A program made the translations under genes and the position numbers. From Undaria pinnatifida (lineage: Eukaryota > Sar > Phaeophyceae > Laminariales > Alariaceae), in the NCBI GenBank assembly GCA_012845835.1, contig JABAKD010000025.1, forward strand, positions 9,987,779 to 10,051,778: a stretch of 64,000 nt of DNA, written 5' to 3'. Below the pieces are notes generated by a model, which was not told where the DNA came from, made no database searches, and saw nothing but the letters and a program-made list of their open reading frames with translations. Each line of letters opens with the position of its first letter. Within the stretch, counting starts at the first letter, position 1. This document shows positions 1 to 10,850 of the stretch, one piece after another.

Positions 1-1010
1 AAATCGCCTTTTCAGGTTTTTCGCGGAGTTCATTGGGCCCCTGCAGGTACGTTTTCATTCTGATATCTTCCCTCAACCCCCCGTATATCTCAAAAGTGCT
101 TCTCCTCTTTCGACTTATTTCTTAGCGCTAGCCTTTCCCTCTCTTCTATTCTTTCTCTTTCTTTTGCTCATGTATTGCACCCCGCCAAACTTCTCTGTAG
201 GCGGTACCTCTTCTTGGTCTCCCCCTACATCCTTCCATATTTTCTCGACTACTGTACGTTATCCCATCTTATTCCAGCTCGCCCTTTCGGTTTTTTTCTC
301 CCATACAGCCCTACCAGGTATCAACCATGGCTGGCAACCCCTTTTCTGATACATTCTTTACTTTACACCGCCATTTCAACTTCCTCGCGTCTCTGCTTAT
401 TATAAGTGGGTACATTCCTAGTTCTGCTCTCAATACTGCTGTATTTTATTGGTCGTACTTGATTGAGCATCCTACCAGTAGTAAAATTTCTAGCTGCTGT
501 CGTCTGGACTCTTTCCACTTGTTTTACGAACTTCGCGTTCCCTCCCCATACGTCTCCTGCATACTCTAACTTTGGTACGATCACGTTCATTAGAATAGAT
601 ATTTTAGTCCTAGTGTCAATGTGCGAGTCTGTTAGCATCGCATCCATCTTGCCTACTTGCGATTTACCCTCTCCTATTACTTTCGCTTTGTGTGCATCCC
701 AAGAGCAATCCTTAGAAATCTCTACGCCAAGGCACGTATACTGGTCTACGATCGGTAGTCCATCTTCCCCCCACTTCCATTTGAAATTCACCGAATTCAC
801 ATTATCTTCGTTACATACAACTGCTACAATTACTGCGCACTTTTTCACGTTCGCTGTCACTCTCCATTTCCTAGTGTACTCTAGTGCTTTCTCTAGATGT
901 TTCTACAGTCCTTCATCCTTCGGGTGCTTCTGATATCAACACGAAATCATCCGCAAACATCAACCCCGACACCGTATCTTCCTTCCCCCATTGTGACTCC
1001 AGAGGACGGG
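1..1010 (-). pseudogene. Non-LTR (LINE) retrotransposon, 3' part of reverse transcriptase, decayed
   Basis: Read on the minus strand this is the end of a LINE reverse transcriptase. The catalytic motif FADD (bases ~944-957) lies in one frame, followed by VLISEAPEG; the protein then continues in another frame (363-860) with EYTRKWRV-type residues, a YTCLGVEISKDCSWDAH block (the post-catalytic YLGV region), then LMNVIVPKLEYAGDVW and KFVKQVERVQ. Further decay products continue to base 1, for example RAVWEK and GGDQEEV in shifted frames. At least two frameshifts and several stops make it non-functional. Homology stops near base 1010, so the copy is 5'-truncated inside the polymerase domain, the usual outcome of target-primed reverse transcription. 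It runs off the left edge. Seen: motifs and breaks. Known: FADD/YADD and the YLGV block mark non-LTR polymerases. The exact clade is not assigned. Confidence 0.85.
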
Positions 1011-1129
1011 GGGGGCGATGGTTTACGCGTCATCATGTCGAATGAGGACCGCATCTGCACGTTGGTTATCGCGTCCGATCGACCCTGCGGAGAAGGGCGA
1101 AGGGGAATGCTACGGGACAGGAGGAGCAC

Positions 1130-1790
1130 ATTTTTTTCACTGGGGCTCCCCACTCGAGGAGTCGTAAGACCTTTCCCAAAAACTGATTTGGTCGAAAATA
1201 AAAAAAACTGCCACCCCGATGAACAACGAGTCTTACCAGTGGACGTCTCCCCAAAATCGATTTGGTCAAAAATAACAATTGTTATACACAGTACCCCGAC
1301 GAAAAATCTGGTGACGTAGGGATACAGTACGATGAAAATCACGAGAAAAATAAAAAAAGTGGGGCTCCCCGCATGAGAAAACTTAATACCTATCCTGAAA
1401 ACTGATTTGGTACGAAAACAAATGCTGCTACCTTCGGCTAACAAAAGGGGCCTTAGACGTCTCCAAAAAACTGATGGGGTAAAAAAAAATACAAAAACGA
1501 ACAAGGAGCCTTACACGTCCCTAAAAAAACTGATTTGGTAAAAAAAAGCACGGCTTGCCCCGATGAACAAGGAGCCTCAGACGTGTGTCTCCAAAAATCC
1601 GATTTCGTCAAAACTGAACTAAACCTGCTACCCCGATTAGCAAGGAGCCTTAGACGTCTCCAGAAAAAAAAACAAAAACATTTTGGTCAAAAACAAAAAA
1701 TAAAACTGCTACATGCCCCGCATGAAAAAGTCTCACGCGGCCTTTTACATAATAGTTGTACATCGAAAGTCGTGCAAAAAAAAATTACGA
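1130..1790. repeat. Degenerate ~70-bp tandem repeat (family G)
   Basis: A phrase like AAAACTGATTTGGTC followed by an A-run, then GCTACCCCGATGAACAAGGAG and CCTTAGACGTCTCC, recurs with starts near 1181, 1255, 1398, 1467, 1528 and 1598, so the unit is about 60-75 bp. The phrase 'AAAACTGATTTGG' and the neighbouring 'CCGGATGAA' also occur at 21.2, 55.9, 57.2 and 63.7 kb, so the array is a local amplification of a dispersed family. Coding capacity is absent; open frames crossing it are by-products of the repeat. Confidence 0.6.
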
Positions 1791-1924
1791 AATTTTCCGA
1801 AGATTTTGGGTTAAGGAGAGAAAAAAAAAAATCAGCCAAAAAAGTGCTGACCCTCCATCGTAGAACGCGCCCGGGAGGGAGGGGGGGAGGGCGAGGCGAG
1901 AAGGTGGGGTGCGTGTGTGGGTGT

Positions 1925-2110
1925 TCCTTGCTAGGCTTACCGGTGAGTATTGTTCACATTGAACTGTCATTTCCACCTCTATATACATCCAGCACACCCA
2001 GTTTGCCGATGACTCCCCCTACCTAGAGAGACCATCTCCGTGGTCACAAACTACAAGACAGGGACACAGAAGTGCAAAAATGCAGCAAGGTCATTTAGCG
2101 ATGCACTGCC
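1925..2110 (-). repeat. Dispersed repeat family M, copy 1
   Basis: A stretch containing TATACATCCAGCACACCCAG, CCGATGACTCC and a block around GTGGTCACAAACTACAAGAC is present in inverse order at 29590-29960 and partly at 39860-39975, where 'CTCTGTGGTCACCCACTGCAA' and 'AATACAGCA..GTGATTTGG' recur. Type unknown; a SINE-like retroposon is possible because copies are short and unrelated to any terminal inverted repeat I can see. Confidence 0.5.
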
Positions 2111-2349
2111 AGCCGCGATGGAGGCGAGGGGAAGCCACAGGCAAGCCAGCACGCCAGGCTATTCGCATGGGGAAAAAAAAAAAAGCACATGAAATAAACC
2201 ACCAACTGCTCTGCCAGGGACTTGACACGCAAAAGCCCCTGTATAGCGAGTGTAATATGGCATACACACCCCGGAACACGCGTGATTCGAGGAAACGCCT
2301 ATTATTAGCGTGTCTACTCGGGGGGGGGGGAGGACGGGGGGGGGGGGGC

Positions 2350-2460
2350 TGACTCATTTTTCGGTTGCCTAGGTCATCTGAACCATTGACCACTCATCCC
2401 TTTCGAGACGGAGCGACCGGGCGGTGCACGGGTACTAGTTTCATGCATGGCCGTCGTCTG
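2350..2460 (+). repeat. Short dispersed repeat (CATCCCTTTCGAGACGG family), copy 1
   Basis: The phrase 'CATTGACCACTCATCCCTTTCGAGACGGAGC' matches, with changes, 3240-3300 and 62840-62880. It follows a G-run at 2320-2350, as does the 62.8-kb copy. No gene is seen between 2110 and 3160: the remaining sequence has only short overlapping frames and homopolymer runs. Confidence 0.4.
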
Positions 2461-3214
2461 ATAACCTAGGACCCTGGCATCCCAACAACGCCGGGACGCC
2501 CACGTCGGATTTTCATCGATCCGGCAGACATCGAGCGCACCAAACGCGAAAAGCACCGGGAGGTGGTCGGTGAGACACACAAGGGGTGAGCTGCATTCTG
2601 CGGCACCTCGTGCGTACCTGTTCTCACTCACGGGTGACAGCTTCGAACTAAAGGGGGGGCTAACAAGACACGAGTAGACACGAGTAGACACGAGTATGCC
2701 ATAAGTGGTGGTGACGGCTAGGGAAGCGCAGAAACGAGTTCTTGTATGTACAACCCTTCCAACCATGCCTCGCACCTGGCGCAGTAGCTACTGCAAAAAC
2801 ATTGCGAAAATTCCAAGCAATTCACTGCTAAACAAAATCAGCGCAACTCTACTGGAATGTATAACAAAGGGGAAAAATGAGGGGGGGGGGGAGGCATCAA
2901 ACGGAGTGGAGGGCGGGGGAAGGGTGGTTCGAACCTTCCTCAGTGGAACGAAACCCTCGCTCTCCACGAAGTTAGATCCAGGCACGTCTCCCGCCATCCA
3001 CGCCCCGGGCACCGCCTGCAGCAACCCCCCCCCGAACGATTGGGCTCCTTTGGTCTGCCAAAGGGGGGTGAAGTAGCCGCGCCTATCGCCCCCATCCACC
3101 CCATCGCCGCCAGCTCCTCCACCTCCAACGCCGGCTTCCACTTCATAAGACATGTCCAAGCGTGAGCAGCTACTCCTGCTGGTGTGTGTGGAGGGGGCGC
3201 GCACGGGGGGACGG

Positions 3215-3420
3215 CGGTGGGGGTTTACCATTCGACGCCTACCTTAGCCATTGGGCCATTGACCACGCATCTCTTTCGAGCCGGACCACCGTCCCTACTC
3301 CGAACAGAGACGCTGCTTCAACACTCGGGCGCTCAGTACGTTTGTTCTATGTATTACACTATTACCGTATGCTTGATTATCTTACTCGTATCTCCTTCCT
3401 CTTTGGCCGTCTGTGGCCAC
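3215..3420 (+). repeat. Short dispersed repeat (CATCCCTTTCGAGACGG family), copy 2
   Basis: Shares 'CCTTAGCCATTGGGCCATTGACC', the CATCTCTTTCGAG phrase and the following 'CGCTCAGTACGTTTGTTCTATGTATT' region with 62820-62965, giving about 150 bp of alignable sequence. Identity is moderate. Function unknown. Confidence 0.45.
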
Positions 3421-3653
3421 ACTCTGTCTCCTCGGGGGGGGGGGGGGGGCTGTTCAAGATCAGTGTTTCTTATCAACCACGGAAGAAATCGAGATTTCGA
3501 GCAGATAAAAAAACAGATCCAAGGGTACGAGGATATCGCAGCTCCAGAATAAAAAAAAAAGCCTCTTTCCAGATTTTTCTGCGGCCGACGGGTGCAACTG
3601 TAGAGGCAAGCGCTTTTTTCGCTGAGAAAACCAAAAAAAATCTCTGAACGATC

Positions 3654-3763
3654 GGGCCCCTTCACTCGATTTAGAGCCGCCAAATCCCTCCCTATACCAG
3701 CTTCAAGTAGACGTGTCCCGCCCCCCAAAAAGGTTTCCAGTTATAAAGGCGTTTAACCCAAAA
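3654..3763 (+). mobile_element. piggyBac-like MITE (TTAA family), degenerate copy
   Basis: Matches the 106-bp element at 55501-55606: 'AGAGCCGCCAAATCCCTCC', then a middle section, then 'GGTTTCCAGTTATAAAGGCG' and a terminal TTTAACCC. The left end has lost the TTAA. Preceded by family G fragments (3480-3650). Confidence 0.5.
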
Positions 3764-4067
3764 TCGACTCCGAGTTATCACTTCGTACTTTGTTTTTTCA
3801 GTATATGTCTGGGCCATCGGGCTTTTCATCGGGCAGCCCTTTTGCTTTTCTCGAAATCAGATTTTCGGGCAAAGGGATAGACCTACTCAAGTGCGAGATG
3901 CCTAAGGGGAGAAAAAAATAAGCACCTCTGCCCAGTGGCAGGATTCTGCCCACCGCACAGCACTCTTGATAGTAAATATTGGCAGTGGCGACAGTGACGG
4001 CCTGGTGGGCGGTGGTGTACTAATTTGTATCTTGTACAACACAGGGCGCCTATAAACAAAACGAGCA

Positions 4068-4290
4068 CTACAGCAGCAGCAGCAGCAGCAGCAAGACACG
4101 CCTTGGGATTCTCGCGGCAAAAAATCCGTACGCATGCGTCATATGCCCGAGTCAAAAGATGTCGGTCATCGGGACCGTCTCCCGCATGAGAGTTTGGAAG
4201 CTCCCCCCCCGTGATGATCCTGGGGAGGGCAAAAACCAGCAAAACCGGCAACCGGCAACCGACAACAACAACAACAACAACAGCAACAAC
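4068..4290. repeat. Microsatellites (CAG)n and (AAC)n
   Basis: A (CAG)n run at 4072-4092 and an (AAC)n run at 4262-4285, followed by a C-run at 4311-4332. Nothing else is recognisable in 3770-4540. Confidence 0.8.
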
Positions 4291-4584
4291 GGTGCCTCAG
4301 GGAGAAGATCCCCCCCCCCCCCCTCCCCCCCCTAGCCACGTTTAACGAAATGAGCACTACGAAATCCAAAGAGTGTAACCTCTCAGGGACAACAGAGCGC
4401 AACACCGAAAAAGAAAAAGTCATGACAGCAGCATCGGCCGCTCGTAGTAACCGGGGCTGCTTTGGTACGGTAGGGCATGCGTCTGAATAGCGACGTGAAA
4501 AGCTATACGACGCTCGCAGCTAAAGCGAACACGTGGACTGGTGCACGCTCTCGGGCCTAGACGGGAGATTCGCCTCTTGTCCAG

Positions 4585-4855
4585 GGAGGTTCAAGGGTTA
4601 GGGCGTCACGACCCGCTCAGTGGGTCGCGCCAGGAAGTTTTCAAACTCTCATGGATCGAGTTGGGTCGGATCAAGAGGTGTTCGAAAGCTCACAGGTCAG
4701 GTCGGGTCGGGTCGGGTCGGGTCGGGTCGGATCGGGTCAGGTCGGGTCGGATCGGGTCGGGTCAGGAGGGTTTCAAATATTGCGGGACGGGTGGGGTCAC
4801 TGCAGCCCGATCCGACTAGCGAGAAGGGCCGCGACCCGCGAAAACCCCAACTACT
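4585..4855. repeat. GGGTC pentamer array with GACCCGC-type flanks (CCCGA family)
   Basis: Pure and near-pure GGGTC repeats lie at 4699-4765, bordered by 'GTTTTCAAACTCTCATGG', 'GTTCGAAAGCTC' and 'GGGTTTCAAATATT' spacers. The outer ends read CAAGGGTTAGGGCGTCACGA and, inverted on the right, a G(T)TGGGGTTTTCGCGGGTCG type end. Related blocks are at 5485-5750, 30170-30740, 44090-44190 and 61990-62405. The inverted ends suggest a mobile element with a tandem-repeat core, but no convincing target duplication was found. Confidence 0.55.
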
Positions 4856-5035
4856 TTCTCGCTCTATAGATCGCCACCCCTGAGTCCCACAAGGGCAGAC
4901 AGGAAAAAGCCAGGTAAGCAACATGGTAGCCGTTGATATTGAGGTAAGGTCTAAAAACAAACTGATTTTGAAACCCGAAAAAGGAGGTTTCAGCACCTTC
5001 GCCGGCGTGCTTAAATTTATTGTATTTTTTTCCTT

Positions 5036-5255
5036 TTTTTACTTCGGCGGACGAGTAAAAAATAAAACGTAAGCTCACCACACTTCCGCGTATTTTCATA
5101 TACGTCGTGTGCCAATTTAACTCAATTTCATTCGCAATCAAGCTGGTTAGCTGGCGTGTCCTTCTGCTGCCGTAGTAGCGATAGCACGAGCTGTCCCTAC
5201 CGGCGGTCCCCGTTACTACTCCAACAGCGGGAGGCACGAGGAAGTAAAAGGCCAT
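5036..5255 (-). repeat. Retroposon family B, copy 1 (5'-truncated)
   Basis: Shares 'AAGCTCACCACACTTCC', 'CGTATTTTCATA' and 'CGTCGTGTG' phrases and the 'AGCTGTCCCTACCGGCGGTCC' block with copies at 15.5, 20.8, 23.4, 27.3, 30.8, 39.3 and 54.9 kb. The T-rich left border is the complement of the 3' A-tail, so the element lies on the minus strand. Confidence 0.65.
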
Positions 5256-5484
5256 GTAAAAAAATGTGGGAGCCGTTTATACTGAGGTTAGGCCAACTCC
5301 TATAAGAAACTGCATCTTGAAATCCGAAAGTTACGTTTCGGAACCTTCGCAGGCGTTTTCGACACGGGAAACGGGGGAATCGGACCGCGTTTGTCAAATT
5401 CCGACTAGCCGTTTTTTGCCATACGCATCCAACGACGTTTGCGGTTTTCTCAGGATAGGAGTTTGAACCGTGAGATTTTGAAAA

Positions 5485-5750
5485 CCTAATGCCCCGTCCC
5501 GTGAGATTTCGACCGCCTCGTGACCCGACCCGACCGGGACTCACCCCGCGATATTTTGTACACGTCCTGGCCCGACCCGCGGGACGGGTCGTGACCTGTA
5601 AAAAACACGTCCTGACCCGACCCGCGGGACGGGTCATGACCTGTAAAAAACACGTCCTGACCCGACCCGCGGGACGGGTCATGACCTGTAAAAAACACGT
5701 CTTGACCCGACCCGCGGGACGGGGCGCGACCCGTAAAAACCCCAGGTTTA
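5485..5750. repeat. ~45-bp minisatellite with CCCGCGGGACGGG core
   Basis: Four to five tandem units run from about 5560 to 5740, each with CCCGACCCGCGGGACGGG, 'TCATGACCTG' and 'TAAAAAACACGTCCTGA'. The core contains the palindrome CCCGCGGG. Repeats read open in several frames on both strands, which produces spurious proteins with a 15-residue period. Confidence 0.85.
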
Positions 5751-5944
5751 AATGGGTGTCCTGCACCGCATGTAGTCAGTGGCGGTTGCGGCGGCGTTGC
5801 CGATGACGGCGAAGTGAGAGCTGCTCTCGCTGGTGCCGGCCGTGCCGGCGGTTGGGGCAAGGGGTGTGTGTGCTACCGATCCCGGTTCGTGAACGGTTCG
5901 AAAACCCATATATAAGGTTCTCGTGAACGTAACGCGGTTATCTT

Positions 5945-6425
5945 AAGGTGGGGTTGTTGACCCAAATGTTGCGCCTGCGCAACAGCTCAACATCCAATGA
6001 AAGGCGTACAGGGTAATCCACGGGCCGGCCAACAGAGATATCGGACCGGCCCATATATAGCCCGTGTTCATGGGCCTCGCTTGGAATGTCATGCACCGGG
6101 CCGGGCCCGGCCGAAACAAATCGAGAATGTCATGGGCCGGGCCAATACAATTTGAAATTCGATGGGCCGGGCCCCAACATCGCGAGTTGGACTGCGCGCA
6201 ACCAGCCTTGTGGCGACTGTTGCACAAAACGGTTATGTTGACCCAAATGCTGCGCCCGCGGGACAGCGCAACAGCCACTTAATGTGGGAGGTAATCCACG
6301 GGCCGGCCCACAGATATATCGGACCGGCCCACATAAAAGCCGTGTTCATGGGCCTCACTGCGAATGTCATGGGCCGGGCCGGGCCCGGCCGATATAATTT
6401 GAAATTTAACGGGCCGGGTGGGGTA
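5945..6425. repeat. Tandem duplication of a ~290-bp palindrome-rich block (GGCCGGGCC type)
   Basis: Two direct copies (about 5950-6185 and 6235-6425) share 'TTGACCCAAATG(T/C)TGCGCC', 'GGTAATCCACGGGCCGGCC', 'ATATCGGACCGGCCCA', 'GTGTTCATGGGCCTC' and 'GAATGTCATG' in the same order, ending in GGGCCGGGCCCGGCC. The same GGCCGGGCC motif makes the end arrays of the hAT element at 40.6-43.8 kb. This block could be the other end of the hAT copy at 6.9-8.2 kb, but its boundaries do not pair cleanly. Confidence 0.6.
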
Positions 6426-6908
6426 TCCACTAGTATTGCATGACCATCCATTGTTTTCTACTCTGCAAACGCAATTTGAATTCCATCATATCATACAATA
6501 CCTGTATAATACAGGTATACGACAAGCGGCTGGAATAAACGGCTAGAATAACGGAGCATGTATACGACATGGGAAATAATAATACACAAGAGCAGGTACA
6601 CGGCAGACGGCTGGAAGGGTCCAAAAATTCCAGCTATAGATTTCCAAATTTCTGCCAGACACAGCTGCTAATTGCAATTGTTCATGAGTTTTGGATTAAA
6701 AATCACCAGGAATAAATTAAAACTTCAGATGAATCTGAAACTTTATAATCTGCCTGGTGCTGGACAAGAAATAGCAACGAACAGACGGACGTGATCCACG
6801 TGCTACGTATGTATGTATGTCTGTATGTTATGATACGAATCTAAAACTGCTCTTCAAATAATGCCCCTTCACCATAACTAATTTCTCCCAAAATTCCTCT
6901 TTTTGCAG

Positions 6909-7530
6909 CGCACGATCGAGTTTGCTGTCAAGGGTTTGACTCCGAACGACGTCTTCATCTGTGCAACTGTTGTGGACTAGGGAGGGAACGTCGTCAATGC
7001 TTGCAAGGCTCTCGGCCTCGACTCGGTCAAGTGCCGTGGACACCGAGTCAACAACGCAATCATATGGGCGTTGGACCTAGCCCGCGCTTCGTCAAAGTAC
7101 CCCCTCCCCCGCCCCCCCCGGTGCAAGACGCTGGTTGGGGCGGGTGCTTCTCTCGTGGGGGCCTTTAGCCAATCAGCCGTCCTCTCTGACGAACAGCCCG
7201 ACAGATGAGCGTACGCGTTAACCCCTTTAGAGCCCCCAAACCCCTCCCTATACTAAATCCAAGTAATTTCGTCCCCAAAGAGGGGTTTCCAGTTGTAAAG
7301 GCGTGAAAGCGCCTTGCTGCAAAGGCGCAGGCTGTTGGTGCGGTGTGTGGTGGATGTAGTCTAGAGTGGTGCTCGTGAACCGTGATAGGCCAAGTGTGGA
7401 TACACCGCTGTACTCTTTTAAAGGTTCCAGATAGGGCAGTATACACAAAGAGTTTCTGAGGGCAGGTTGTCGTTTGGGTCTGCTTGCGTCTCGCCCTGAA
7501 TAAATTGAACTCTGGCAACAGCAGCGCGGT
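6909..7530 (+). pseudogene. hAT-superfamily transposase exon, broken
   Basis: From 6909 the + strand reads RTIEFAVKGLTPNDVF, then ICATVVD-stop-GGNVVNACKALG, SVKCRGHRVNNAIIWAL and, in shifted frames, TLVGAGASLVGAF and a LSDEQPD end. This matches the hAT pattern in which an Asp in a D-x-G-G-N context is followed by a CxxH motif (C-R-G-H). The Asp-Gly context is interrupted by TAG (~6987), there are frameshifts after the Ala-rich region, and a 106-bp-type MITE is inserted at ~7219-7320, so the gene is dead. A polypyrimidine tract and CTCTTTTTGCAG directly before 6909 look like an intron acceptor. The DNA aligns, in opposite orientation, with 42660-43345 inside the complete hAT element. Seen: motifs, stop, insertion. 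Inferred: transposase identity, strongly supported by the element ends at 40.6-43.8 kb. Confidence 0.75.
7219..7312 (+). mobile_element. piggyBac-like MITE (TTAA family) inserted in hAT transposase
   Basis: Starts TTAACCCCTTTAGAGCCCCC, contains 'CCTCCCTATACTAAATCCAAG' and 'AGGGGTTTCCAGTTGTAAAGGCG'. Comparison with the uninterrupted transposase sequence near 43.15 kb shows that the element interrupts it. The right terminal TTAA is missing, so this copy is truncated or recombined at its 3' end. Confidence 0.7.
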
Positions 7531-7789
7531 TGGGCAAGAGATCATCCTAGTTTGTAAACAATCTTCGATTTTCGTTTTCCTTGATGTCTTGGCAGGGTCG
7601 AGTATCGAATCCATGCATTTTCCTCGCCTGTTCTGTTCTTGCTGTTTCATACTGGGCAACAGCAGCAAAACGCTCTTCCGCGGCTATATATATAGGTCAG
7701 GCTATAAACGGCCCGTTTCTCGGCCTGTGAACGAACGTTGGTTGCCTCATGGGCAGGGTGGAAGTCGACATCCTAGTAGTACCTTACAG

Positions 7790-8202
7790 CACACAACATA
7801 TTACGGGCCGCGGCCCGGGCCGGCCGGCGAAAACGCGTGGGCCACCTCAAGGGCAGGGTGGACGTCGTCGTCGTCGCAGGAACAGTACACCACAATTCAT
7901 GGGCCGCGGCCCGAGCCGGCCTGTGACAACTCGTAGGCCGCCTCATGGGCCGGGCAGAGCGGCCCACATTAAGCCCACATCTCATGGGGCGCGGCCCGGC
8001 CCGGCCCATCAAAAAATTGTCAAAACTCTCGGCCTGGCCCAGCCCGGCCCTTCAATATTTTTTCAAAAATCTCGGCCCGGTCCGGCCCAGCCCATCAAAT
8101 TTCAACCACAAAACTCTCGGCCCGGCCCGGCCCGGCCCATGGGAAATTTTCAGATCGGCCCTGCCCGGCCCAGCCCACACTTTCGGCCCATGACGTGCTC
8201 TT
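7790..8202 (+). repeat. hAT 3'-terminal GGCCCGGCCC array
   Basis: About eight units of GGCCCGGCCC-type palindromic sequence are separated by AT-rich spacers such as 'TCAAAATTTC' and 'CAATATTTTTTCAAAAATC'. The last unit ends GGCCCATGACGTGCTCTT, close to the complement of the hAT terminus CAGGGCACGTCATGGGCC at 40600. It lies just downstream of the transposase remnant, as in the complete element, so I read it as the 3' subterminal array of this copy. Confidence 0.7.
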
Positions 8203-8204
8203 AT

Positions 8205-9345
8205 ATTAAACAGTAATATATTGAAGGGGTTGGAAAGGGGTTATTAGGAGGCAGCACTGCTGTAATGTAGTGCGAAAGCGGCGCAGCTAGCATCGATTGC
8301 CTCGTTTCGGCTGCGGGGTTGGGGTTGGAATCAGGGGTAGGGGTTGCGGGTAGGAGTGTGTCGGGTTTTCGCCAGGAGTGCGCGCGGTGCCGAAGGCGTC
8401 AAAGGCACCGCGCGGTATGTGGTGGGGTCGTCTCGTCCGCCGCAGGCAGATTCTTTCTGGGTCTTCCCGAGGGGCGGTATGGGAAAACGTTCTCGTTTGC
8501 TTGCCGCGGATGGGACCGGGACGGAAAGGTTGTAGGGCATTTGGTTGATGGCATGGGATGGGAGTACTCTTAAATCTTGACGGGATGGAACGGGGGACGG
8601 GTCGAGAGCAGGTCGGGAAATCGGTTGGGAGCATCATCGGGAAACCGGTGGGGAATGTAGACGGGAACACAGCAGTGTTTCGGGAGAATCACAGCTGACC
8701 TATGTTGTCCGTTTCCCGCCCTCACGGCTTACTACTCAGTTTTTGTTCAAACACTACAAGTATTTCGTCAGCTGTTCTTCTGTTTTTTACCAGCTTAAAT
8801 GTGTTTTTCTAAATAGTAACGACAGTAACTATTTAAAAAAAAAACTGAAAAAACTAGCATTCTTAAAAAGAAGGCCGGGGGGCAAAAAGAGAAGGAGCAA
8901 TCAAAGAAAATATTCAAATATCTCCACGAAGTAGTCTCCAGCATTCTCATCTCTGTCGCGACATCCAAAAATTCCCTTCGTATATCATAATAATCCTGTT
9001 GCATCCAGATGGCCATATACGACGGGAAAACGAAAAAAAAACTGGTGGTAAATGGAATGGAAATAACTGCGCCAATATGATAGGAAAACCCCCGACTCTA
9101 TCTCGCAAAGTTTCATCCCCGACTCTCATCTCGCCGAGATATCCGCGAAAACCAAAAAAAAAAAAGTGCCCACTTTCAACACTAAATTCGTACAAAAGTC
9201 GTCCCGATCAAGGTGAAATTTGGTGGAAACAAGGTTGAAGACTCTTCTAGGAGAACGTCGGAAAAAAAATTCCAGCGGAAAAAAAATTCCTCATTGCCCA
9301 ATTCGCCACCCAGCAAGAGATATTTGGAAAAAATGAAAAAATGAA
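8205..9345. other. No gene recognised
   Basis: 8290-8660 is G+T-rich, with GGGGTTGGGGTTGG and GGGTAGG phrases. 8750-9345 is A-rich, with several A-runs that resemble the spacers of family G. Only short overlapping frames are present and none has recognisable motifs. Confidence 0.5.
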
Positions 9346-9349
9346 AAAA

Positions 9350-9475
9350 TACACTTTCAGCTGTGAGATCGACCACAAAAAGGATTCTTTTTTCAATCAA
9401 AACTCAGCTTTTGCAAGCTAGCTTATGACGCTTCGATCGCGCGTGTTTTCGGGCCTCGTGAAGGATGTTGCTGTT
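9350..9475 (+). repeat. Dispersed repeat family A, copy 1
   Basis: Carries the family signature in order: 'CAGCTGTGAGATCGA', 'CTCAGCTTTTGCAAGCT', 'CGATCGCGCGTGTT' and 'CTCGTGAAGGATGT'. Consensus built by eye from some 16 copies in this window is at least 300 bp. No terminal inverted repeat or A-tail is visible, so its class is open. Confidence 0.7.
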
Positions 9476-9689
9476 GTTCTCGCATTCACTCGCGTAACCA
9501 AGCCCGTGGTCACAGGACAGGCTCCAGCCACTCTGGAGCTGAGGAACACCCCGGAGAAAACACACACATAGTGTTACACGCATACCAGTATAAAGTAGCT
9601 GGCACAGTTCATGCCTTCGCCAGAAAGAATATAAAAAAAAGATATCGGGAGTCAGCCTACGATGTGCCAGGTCATAACGGTACATATTA

Positions 9690-10345
9690 CCCAACGCCCC
9701 CCCCCCCCCCCCCCGCCAACGTCCCCTCCTTCCCCACCACCCGCACGCTCGCCTAGACCTAGCACCACGCGTACAGCAAGCCCCTACATGTATGCGACCT
9801 AAAGCTGTAAAAAAAAAAAACCTCCCCCCCCCCCCCTTTTTTTTCCCCCGCTCCCTCTTGCTTAAACACCCTCACCTACCATCGAAATCATCTCATTATC
9901 TTTCTAGAGCTATCCATGCCGCTGCTCCAATTCACCCCTCCCCCCCAACGCCCCCTCCTTCCCCACCACCGCACCATCGCCTAGACCTAGCACCACGCGT
10001 ACAGCAAACCCCTACATATATGCGACCTAAACCTGTCAAAAACCCTCCTTCCCCCCCAAAAAAATCAACATTTCCCCCCCCCCCCCTTTCTTTTCCCCGC
10101 TCCCGCTTGCTCAAACGCCCCACCTAACATCGAAATACCTCATTATCTTTCTAGAGCCATCCATGCCGCTGCTCCAATTCACCCCTCCCCCCCAACCCCC
10201 CCTCCTTCCCCACCACCCGCACCATCGCCTAGACCTAGCACCACGCGTACAGCAAACCCCTACATCTATGCGACCCAAAGCTGTTAAAAACCCTTTTGCC
10301 CCCCCCCTCCCACACACACGCACCCATCCCCTCGAACACTCCGCC
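9690..10345. repeat. C-rich tandem repeat, ~230-250-bp unit
   Basis: The phrase CGCCTAGACCTAGCACCACG followed by 'CGTACAGCAA(G/A)CCCCTACAT' starts near 9751, 9979 and 10226. Each unit also has long C-runs and 'TCATTATCTTTCTAGAGC(T/C)ATCCATGCC'. The same repeat recurs at 41330-42060, again followed by a minus-strand family A copy. Confidence 0.8.
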
Positions 10346-10439
10346 CTTTCCTCACTGGTTGTACGAGTTACAGCATATACATGGTAAACTGGTGCATGCA
10401 TTCCAAAAACGTCAGATTAATCCCCTTGAAGGATTTATT

Positions 10440-10850
10440 GTTTCCACGCACAGATTGAGTTGCCCCGCCCGCCCCCCCCCCCCCCCCCCCCGCTGCCTCT
10501 TGTTCAAACCTATGCCCCCCCGCCCTTAAAAACTCCGCCCTCTCCTCACCGGTTATACGACTTACAGGATACACTTGATAAACTGATGCATTTCCTTCCA
10601 CAGCTGTCGGATTTTGTCCCCCTCAAAAACGGGTTTTACAGTTTCCGCGCTCAGATTGACTAATATCACCCTATTGACCCTGAAAGCTACACTGTAGTTG
10701 CACAGGGATTCGCCAACCTATATCCTTAATGAGAACACACAACCCGCAACACGCGCGATCGGAGTATCACACACAGCTTGCAAAGATGAGTTTCGACAAA
10801 GTCTTGGATCTCACAGCTGGAGTGTATTTTTATTTTTATAATATTACTGC
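10440..10850 (-). repeat. Dispersed repeat family A, copy 2 (long)
   Basis: One of the longest copies. On the minus strand it runs from 'CTCACAGCTGG..' at 10815-10822, through 'TTGCAAGCTG', the GATCGCGCG core and 'CCTAATTAAGGATATAGG'-like text, to 'AAATGCATCAGTTTATCAAG' near 10580. The end next to the C-rich satellite contains a C-run and 'CCTTAAAAACTCCGCCC'. The same join of satellite and A copy is found at 42.1-42.5 kb. Confidence 0.75.
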
